Part shown: positions 58,201-64,000 of the stretch, piece by piece
Layout: each line of letters begins with the position of its first letter
How positions within the stretch are numbered: position 1 is the stretch's first letter
DNA from: Plantago major
Taxonomy: Eukaryota > Streptophyta > Magnoliopsida > Lamiales > Plantaginaceae
Direction of reading: 5' to 3'
DNA length: 64,000 nt
NCBI GenBank assembly: GCA_026545765.1
Contig: CM048841.1
Location: forward strand, 102,133,352 to 102,197,351
Made by a program: the position numbers and the translations under genes
Notes under the pieces: generated by a model
Databases searched by the model: none
Seen by the model: the letters and a program-made list of their open reading frames with translations, nothing else
What the model was told of the DNA's origin: nothing

Positions 58201-58885
58201 CTTCCGCCATGGACGTGGAAGCTCCGGCCACGCCACTGCCGGAGCTTCCATGGCGGAAGCTCCAAAAAAAAAAAAAATTATCAGCCTTCCGCCATGGAAG
58301 CTCCGGCAGTGATTTTGGTGGTGGTGTGCGGTGTTGGTGGTGGGGAAGAAGATGGTGGGTGGTGGTGTTGGTGCGGTGATGGTGGGGATTGGGGAAGGAG
58401 AGTTAAAATTTTAATAATTAAAATTTTTGGAAGAAGTTAATAGTTTCAAAAAAAAAAAAAAAAAAAAAAGCGGTTGAAGCCGATACAGAGCAATGGTTGA
58501 GGGCGATACAGAGTAACGGTTTAGTGCGATACCAAGCAACGGACACGTGTCAGATGTTGATACATTGACTGACAATAGTCAGGGGACACCTTGACTGACG
58601 ATAGAAAACTTGTACTTTCATTCTGGTGACTTTTTATTATCAGATATTTATTAGTTTGCTATACTCGCGCAGAGACTATGGAGGATGGTAGGAGGACACT
58701 TGAAGCTGCAATAAAGTACGTCATTGCCATCTAAAACTAAATGTATGCAGTGCCTAACAGATTTGATTGGGACCGAGTTAAGCTGATGTGCGGTACTTAT
58801 ATGCAGGTACAGGTTGCATCGAAAAATGTTAATACAGAAGGTTATCCAGGCATTGGATGTTTATCAAGAGCAAATACTATACTAG
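52293..58885 (+). CDS. PTAC14: PTAC14/PAP7, SET-domain subunit of plastid RNA polymerase (487 aa)
   Basis: Thirteen exons join in frame to 487 residues: 52293-52343, 52416-52586, 53156-53293, 53409-53534, 53778-53906, 54835-54924, 55037-55187, 55534-55643, 56304-56375, 57231-57336, 57423-57620, 58673-58715 and 58807-58885. The Ser-rich, basic start (MAFSVLPQSPCNFFFNQ, then SRIRTVSAAL) is a chloroplast transit peptide. The SET domain spans about residues 85-330, with FREGPDGFGVYASKDI, ARVIMEIPLELM, LYGDFLPSADECTSLLLATE and DMLNHSFQPNC (from 286). The rest is the Rubisco methyltransferase-like substrate-binding part, ending HRKMLIQKVIQALDVYQEQ. In Arabidopsis PTAC14 is an essential partner of the plastid-encoded RNA polymerase in nucleoids. 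Exon 12 is 43 nt. Introns 2 and 11 carry insertions. Confidence 0.95.
52709..53070 (+). repeat. Interrupted tandem repeat in PTAC14 intron 2
   Basis: The phrase GTGTTATTTGTTGTTT then a CCGTGTTTGAATTG block appears at about 52709 and 53036; shorter copies (TTCGTGTTTGAATTGATTGC, TTCATGTTTGAATTGATTGC) lie at about 52963 and 53009. An unrelated insert (52743-52950) separates the first copy from the others. Confidence 0.75.
52743..52950 (-). mobile_element. Probable small solo LTR fossil in PTAC14 intron 2
   Basis: On the minus strand the insert starts TGAATTCATCTCCC and ends TTGTAACCA, with TG and CA ends. TTGC flanks both sides. It contains a TATTTAAGC promoter-like word followed by a CTTTC...ATTCATCAATACAATATAG leader, a texture typical of short Copia LTRs. 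No primer site or internal region is present, so it would be a solo LTR. Confidence 0.5.
54160..54310 (+). mobile_element. Possible SINE in PTAC14 intron 5
   Basis: The stretch has a body with GGCCCCAAGTGGTAAAGATC, GGTGTGAGAGGTGAGTGGAG and TTGCCTTATCGAAC and ends in an A-rich tail (AAAAAAATAAAA), followed by ATTGATT; ATTGATT also occurs 5' at about 54142. Body GC and the A-tail resemble a tRNA-type SINE, but box A and box B are not clear. Confidence 0.35.
57924..58612. mobile_element. Mutator-like MITE in PTAC14 intron 11, 689 bp
   Basis: Flanked by a perfect 9-bp direct repeat TACTTTCAT at 57915-57923 and 58613-58621, the Mutator-type target duplication. The ends are inverted repeats: left TTTCTACCGTCAGTCAAGG, right (inverted) TTTCTATCGTCAGTCAAGG, continuing with GTGTC...CCTGACTA and GTCAGTCA on both arms (about 43 bp). 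The interior holds several palindromic GGAAGCTCC/GGAGCTTCC blocks, a poly-A, GGTGGTG repeats and GCGATAC repeats near the right arm. No transposase frame. Confidence 0.9.
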
Positions 58886-60030
58886 GGCATAGGAAGCTAG
58901 TTTTGATAGACATGTTTGAAGAGGAAATATTGAAACTGAGTTGAAGATCATGAGAGTGTTGCAGTTCTGTAATGCTTTACAATAACTTATGCTCCATTGC
59001 CACTCTCACGTTCTGATCGTCGTAGATCAGAAAGCGAATCTGTAGAGCTTCTTCTGCTGGATTATGGCTCGGCCTATGTACTGGATGTTGTCATGGAAAA
59101 ATTAGTGCACCCAGTCGAAATTGTTTGTATTGTCAACAATTTCTCGTGGCAGGAAGTAAGTTATAGGTTAACTCAAACATTTTCTAGCTAAAAGCTGATT
59201 TCTACTGTATTTTTTATCGCAAAAGTTATATTTCCATTAATGGAACTATAATTAAGCTAAACTCTACTTGAGTTATAAAGTCCCTTGTATTTACTTTCGT
59301 TGATGGTACCTGGGAATAAGAGGAGAGAATTAGAGCATGTAATCGGCTTGCCTTGGACAAATCGGATGTGAATTAACGGCGATTAAAGGGTGCCTTGGAG
59401 CTTACAAGTAGTGAGCTCATTATGAGGCTGGGCATAGCAAAATAAGGGAACAAGATCCCGTAATGTCAATGATCTTGTCGGTTGGTCCTCAGTGGTATTA
59501 CCACTTACCGGAATGCTATCTTGGCATACTTGGTCTTGAATAAATTTTGTCGGGTCTTGATTTCATTGATGAGGAATCACTTTGAGGACATCTTCGAGGA
59601 TGTGAAGACCACGAGTAAGATTGTGGGGTGTTCGAGCTTTAAGTTTAGTCTATCTTGTTAAGATTATGACACTTCTACATAGAATCGAATTTATAAACAA
59701 ATTAAATTTTCGAATTAAATTATAATTTTATACGGACCATAGAAAACACCCTTTATCAATAAAATATTGATATCCTTGTCGAATTCAAGAGTAGTTACGC
59801 CAACCCTCACTCAACGAGGGAAAGTTCATCAGAGGAACATGATTCAGCATGGCCAAAAGTTGTAAACATGAACGACACTTTATTTATTTTTTAAATGAAA
59901 TACTCTTCCAACTAGCATCATCAACTTGGACGGTTATTTTGGCATGACTTGATATATGATCTACAAATAAAGTAGGCCACTTTGTCGCAACCTAACTCCA
60001 TTTTTGTGACTTGTTTATGCCACGTTGCAA
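58886..60030. other. 3' flank of PTAC14 and intergenic sequence
   Basis: A frame at 58997-59191 might be read-through of 3' UTR but has no family resemblance. The remainder is AT-rich without gene signals. Confidence 0.4.
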
Positions 60031-60039
60031 AGATACTAT

Positions 60040-60938
60040 TAGGGTGTATTTCGAATTGAACATTTACCTTAATGATTGTTTGTTTGTTAACATATATCAT
60101 GTTCATGTTCGTCGAACATCTCAACACTTGTTCATGTTTAGTTCGTTAAGGTTTCAACATGTTCACGAACAGTTCACGAATTATTATAGGTTTTGTGTAG
60201 ATTAGGTTAGAAAATAATCCCTCCGTCCTAAATTCAACTTCTCGTATTCCATTTTGGGACGTCCCAATTTGAACTTTTCATTCCTTCAATGGAAAATCTC
60301 TCCCATACTACTATATCTCCTACTTTATTCAACCTATTTCATACTCATAACATGAGCTTTTGCTCGTTTATCGTTTTAATGTCACATAACTTTATACATT
60401 ACCAAAAAAGGAAGCTACCCCACACCCAACAAATAATAAACAATCTCAACTTTACACTCAAATTACCCTTTTTGCCACTAAAAGTACATTTTTTCCCACA
60501 TTTTCTATATTCTATCATTTCTTTAACTTTTTGCATAAAACTGCGCACCAACCCTAATGTATGAAGTTCTCCGGGAGGGAGGGAGTACTTTATTACCATT
60601 TTTCATACTTTATTCACTTTTATCTTAAAATCTGTGTCCGGACGGGTAAATGAATTTGAGACGGCGGGAGTATTATAACTTATGTGAAAAATAGAAAATG
60701 ATAGATTATGTTAGGAGATATTATATTCCATATATAAAATAATATAGAATTATTATAGATATAATTTGTTCACGAACAGTTTGCGAACTACCGAACAATA
60801 AATTATTATATGTTCGTGTTCGTTTATTAATGAACATGTTCGCGAACTGTTCGGTTAGGTCAAACTCGAACACGAACTGAGCGTTGACTGAATTTTTTCG
60901 TGAAATTTTCACGAACGTTCGTTTCATTTACACCCCTA
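60040..60938. mobile_element. hAT-like non-autonomous element, 899 bp, with nested Stowaway
   Basis: Left end TAGGGTGTATTTCGAATTGA, inverted right end TAGGGGTGTAAATGAAACGA. Eight-base flanks GATACTAT (60032-60039) and CATACTAT (60939-60946) agree at seven positions, fitting a hAT duplication. Both arms carry CATGTTCACGAACAGTTC-type words (GTTCACGAACA), a common subterminal texture. The core is interrupted by a Stowaway (60227-60670). Confidence 0.75.
60227..60670. mobile_element. Stowaway-type MITE nested in the hAT-like element
   Basis: TA flanks at 60225-60226 and 60671-60672. Left end ATCCCTCCGTCCTAAATTC, right end (inverted) CTCCCGCCGTCTCAAATTC. It is larger than the other copies, and GGGAGGGAGGGAGTA at about 60573 looks like the end of a further Stowaway inside it. 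Confidence 0.75.
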
Positions 60939-61027
60939 CATACTATATATAATCTATTCAACGCTATTCATGTCTAGCTTTGGTTCGATTTTGTAAAAAA
61001 TAAAGAAGCTATAAACATTTAGAGCTA

Positions 61028-61282
61028 TTCCCCCCGTTTCACTAAAATTGTTATAATTTTCCGTTTTGAGCGTTTCACAAAAAGTGAAGGAAATTAGTTT
61101 TATAATAAAACTCATTTCTAACCACACATTTTCGGGCCCACATGTACTTTTCCACTCAATTAATATCTCATACTCATTCTACACCACATATTTTTGGGGA
61201 TCACATACTTCTATACATTTTTCTTAAAAATTGTGTTGATGTGTTCAACACAATTGTTTCACTTTTAGTGAAACAGATGGAG
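61028..61282. mobile_element. Stowaway-like MITE of a second family, 255 bp
   Basis: TA flanks at 61026-61027 and 61283-61284. Left end TTCCCCCCGTTTCACTAAAA; inverted right end CTCCATCTGTTTCACTAAAA. Interior AT-rich. The ends differ in sequence from the CTCCCTCCGTCCCA group. Confidence 0.7.
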
Positions 61283-61299
61283 TATCTTTTTATATACTA

Positions 61300-61684
61300 A
61301 ATTTTCTACATTTAACACGACCTTATTTTTATAATTAAATATTGGAAAAGGCAATACCACTACCATATAGTACGTAATAAAACTTCAAAAAATATTTTGA
61401 AGGCTTTACATCTTATTATAAGTCAATTTTTTAATATATATTAGTAAAATTTAGTAAAACTGGTGGGTTATCTTTTATCGGTTTCCCAAGAGATTTACTC
61501 TTTATTTAAATTGTAGTATTTAATAATTATTTATCATTATTATTATTGTTTAAATAAGTTAAAGATTGATACGTTAAAAAAATTTCTAGCTTCGCCCTGC
61601 ATATTTTATACTAATATAATATTTCTCGAATTTGATCACTATTTATAATCATGCTTTTCCAATTTGATTACTTCATAAAGTTTA
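61300..61684. other. Intergenic, no gene recognised
   Basis: AT-rich filler between two mobile elements; no coding or repeat structure recognised. Confidence 0.4.
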
Positions 61685-61685
61685 G

Positions 61686-62470
61686 GCCCTGTTTAGTAAA
61701 ACTAGCTGAAAAGCTAGCTGGTAGCTGGTTAACTAGCTGGTAGCTGAATAGGTAGTTGAAAAGCTAGCTGAATAGGTAGCTGAAAAGCTAGCTGATTTTA
61801 ATGTAGGTGTTTAGCAAATTAACTGATAAACTAGCTGGTATTTTATAAAATGACATAAAAGGGCATTACTCTTATTTTTCTAAATAATAGTGCATCACAT
61901 TTTTGTCTAATTATTTTAATATATATTCAATGTACTTTTCACCGCCACTTTAATAATATCATTGAAAATTATCAGAAGTTGAAAATAAATATTCGTCGAG
62001 CATTCTAACTTAATACGGGAAAAAAATTAGTAACTTATGCAAGTTGCAAACAAGTACACAAAATGTATAACAAAGGTTCCAACAAATATAAAATATAAGT
62101 CGTCTATTGAGAAAAGTAACTAAGCTAGATCATCACTTTCCCATATCAAATCTGCAATGTTGTCACGGATTACATTCATCTCAGTAGATGTTTCTCTTGA
62201 ATTTTCACGGTCGGTGGCACTAGCAGTGTCAGAGAGTTCTTCAAAGGGTATATAATCCGGATGACTCTCAACTACATTAAATATTATATAGAACACGAGA
62301 ATAATACTAACGATTGGTTTTACTTTATTTAATTTAGGTTAGGGATATTTTCGGAATAAAAAGATAACAAGTAGCTTTTTTTTAAAAAAAGTTAACCTGG
62401 GTAGCTTCTTCAACAAATTGGTGATTTAAAAAGGCTAGCGTTCACGTAACGCGTTTTTCTAATCGATAAT
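61686..62470. mobile_element. Fragmentary PIF/Harbinger element
   Basis: The left end TTA then GGCCCTGTTTAGTAAAAC fits a Harbinger terminus. It is followed by a dense run of AGCTAGCTG/GGTAGCTGA words (61698-61790), likely subterminal transposase sites, and a minus-strand transposase-like tail at 62120-62272. A matching right terminus was not found; GCTAGC and GAAGCTACC words near 62400-62440 may be its worn remains. Confidence 0.5.
62120..62272 (-). pseudogene. Fragment resembling a Harbinger transposase C-terminus
   Basis: A minus-strand frame of 50 codons plus TAG reads HPDYIPFEELSDTASATD, then MNVIRDNIADLIWESDD. The motif IRDNIADLIW resembles the IRDxIAxxMW tail of ALP1/Harbinger-type nucleases. 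No DDE catalytic part is present nearby, so it is a relic of an internally deleted element. It is too short for firm assignment. Confidence 0.5.
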
Positions 62471-62479
62471 TGAAAAAAA

Positions 62480-62990
62480 GTAATGGAGTTGAAAAATTTA
62501 TTTGGAAAATTAGTAATGGCTTAATCTTTTGCTAAGCTAATTTAAAAGTGTGACTAAAAAGCAATAGAGATTTCACTGCATGCATGCATGTCACTATACA
62601 TAAATTTGGTGGTCAATAGAAACTCAACAAACCTTATCAAACTTGAGAACTTAGTGAGTAAGCAAGAAATAAAGTCGATCAAATTATACTGAAAAATCAT
62701 AGTCAGGCAGATTGATATATATATCTTGACCAATAAAAGTCATCAACACAAAGCAACTGCAATAAAGAAAATGAGATATTGACATGCTTACAGCTTATAT
62801 ATATTATATTGTTTGCCAGAAACCAAACAACAAAATCATGTCTGGTCGTATCATAATTCGAGCTCAACTTGACTGGTATTCATTTCGAGTTTGACCAGGG
62901 TTCTCATAGTACCTCAAGCTCGGAATAAAAATTAAAAAAAAGAATTTGTACATACTTTTGAAAAACGGTTTGTTGAGGTAAATTTGCAAA
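62480..62990. other. Intergenic, no gene recognised
   Basis: AT-rich sequence with a GCATGCATGCATG run at about 62580. No gene. Confidence 0.4.
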
Positions 62991-62997
62991 ATAGATA

Positions 62998-63258
62998 CTC
63001 CCTCCGTTCCAGTTTCATTTTTACGCATTCCATTTTGATCCGTCTCAATTTCATCTTTCCATCTCTTAAATGAAAAATCTATCTCATACTTTATACACTA
63101 TCTCTCTTACTTTATCATTATTTTTCTTACTTTATACACTATCTCTCCTACTTTATTCACTATTTTTCCTACTTTATCAACACCTCTTATACTTTATTCA
63201 ATTTTCTCTTAAATCTTGTGCCCAGACCCACGGGAAGATGAAACCGGGACGGAAGAAG
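62998..63258. mobile_element. Stowaway MITE, 261 bp, near complete
   Basis: TA flanks at 62996-62997 and 63259-63260. Left end CTCCCTCCGTTCCAGTTTC, right end GAAACCGGGACGGAAGAAG. Same family and interior texture (CTACTTTATTCACTATTT) as 5795-6035; the right half (CCCACGGGAAGATGAAACC) is virtually identical. Confidence 0.88.
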
Positions 63259-63269
63259 TAGTACTTTCG

Positions 63270-64000
63270 GAGTAAGTTATGGGGACCGTTCTTCTAGAGT
63301 AATCAAAAGGGACATGGCATCGGTGTTATACATATACATATAAATAATATTAAATGTACACTCATAAAACATTATACTTATATTTAAGAACATCGGTCAA
63401 AGAATTGTGCAGTCTCTAAAGGTTCGTTACTTATAGAGGGAGTAAAAGGGACATAATATATGTGTTATATATACACATATATAGAAAATGATACAAAATG
63501 TACACTTATAAAACATCATATGTATACTTAAGAATATCGATCGGTTTTTTAGGTTTCTCATTAATACAGGTATTTCCAAGACTTTGTTATATTCCCATGG
63601 GCTAAAACAAAACTAGCCCTACTATAGTACATGAGCTGCAAAATCAGTTATAAACCTTAATAGTAGTGTCTTGTTTAGTAATATACATGGAATAGCATGT
63701 AAATTCAACACGTGGACGGATGAATGTGGAATATAACATGATATCTGAAGCTATGGCGTAGACTTAGGAATCCATCGATCTTATCTTGGACAAAACTTGT
63801 TGTTTGTATGTTTTAAAATCTTCTTGTCTTGCCTTGTTTGGGTACTCATAGATCTCTTGGATCGATTCTCAAGATTTGCTCGACATTTTCGCAAGGTGGA
63901 ATACTTGGTGTACCACTATTTCAAATTCAATTGCAACCGTGACCTTTTTCTTTTTTCTTCAAAAGTCATAACATTAATTTTTAAGTGTGGATCCAATCAT
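63270..64000. other. Intergenic at the right edge
   Basis: Contains a diverged direct repeat of about 150 bp: AATCAAAAGGGACATGGCATC...GTTATACATATACATATA (about 63300) and GTAAAAGGGACATAATATATGTGTTATATATACACA (about 63440) share order with AAATGTACACT(C/T)ATAAAACAT. No gene is recognised. Confidence 0.45.

Noticed and set aside
58040-58312. A 90-codon open frame with Ala- and Arg-rich start
   Set aside because: It lies wholly in the Mutator-like MITE and is a by-product of its palindromic repeats.
19473-58885. A functional cluster linking NRPB4 and PTAC14, both transcription-machine subunits
   Set aside because: They serve different polymerases and are separated by unrelated genes and 28 kb; chance proximity is the simplest reading.

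Overview
The window looks like euchromatic nuclear DNA of a dicotyledonous plant. It is AT-rich, its genes are split by GT-AG introns, and every recognisable protein is a standard plant family. Small DNA transposons (Stowaway, Tourist, hAT-like and Mutator-like elements) are abundant. An asterid such as a Lamiales species would fit, but that is inference from general resemblance; no species-level marker is visible.

Seven protein-coding genes are supported. From left to right they are: (1) the 3' part of an OEP61/TPR7-like chloroplast and ER import receptor (+, 36-2143); (2) a one-exon 152-residue plant protein with a Cys-rich hydrophobic core (+, 7647-8105); (3) a RHF2A-type RING-H2 E3 ubiquitin ligase (+, 13150-15660); (4) NRPB4, the Rpb4 subunit of RNA polymerase II (+, 19473-24000); (5) a strictosidine synthase-like beta-propeller protein (-, 24730-27532), tail to tail with NRPB4; (6) a YABBY2-type transcription factor (+, 30779-35151); and (7) a conserved plant protein of unknown function (-, 47463-50739), divergent from PTAC14/PAP7, a SET-domain subunit of the plastid RNA polymerase complex (+, 52293-58885). 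Counting PTAC14 there are eight genes. All exon junctions were worked out by hand from reading frame and splice dinucleotides, and total coding lengths divide by three.

The space between genes holds mostly mobile-element debris. The largest piece is a Copia-like LTR element (39778-44556, minus strand) with about 0.92 kb LTRs, a Met-tRNA-type primer site and a polypurine tract, but no recognised gag-pol, so it is a non-autonomous fossil. Smaller elements include a 904-bp Tourist-like element with TTA duplications (10641-11544), two related 145-bp Tourist MITEs, a 689-bp Mutator-like MITE with a perfect 9-bp duplication inside a PTAC14 intron, a 1.07-kb foldback element inside NRPB4 intron 5, a hAT-like element carrying a nested Stowaway (60040-60938), several Stowaways, and a fragment of a Harbinger transposase C-terminus near 62.1-62.3 kb.

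The genes do not form a pathway and plants do not use operons. Two of them (NRPB4 and PTAC14) belong to different transcription machines, nuclear and plastid; their proximity is probably chance. I found no clearly new biological system. The most unusual items are the long transcribed hairpin in NRPB4, a tandem duplication of the 3' end of the unknown-function gene, and a probable GC-AG intron in that same gene.
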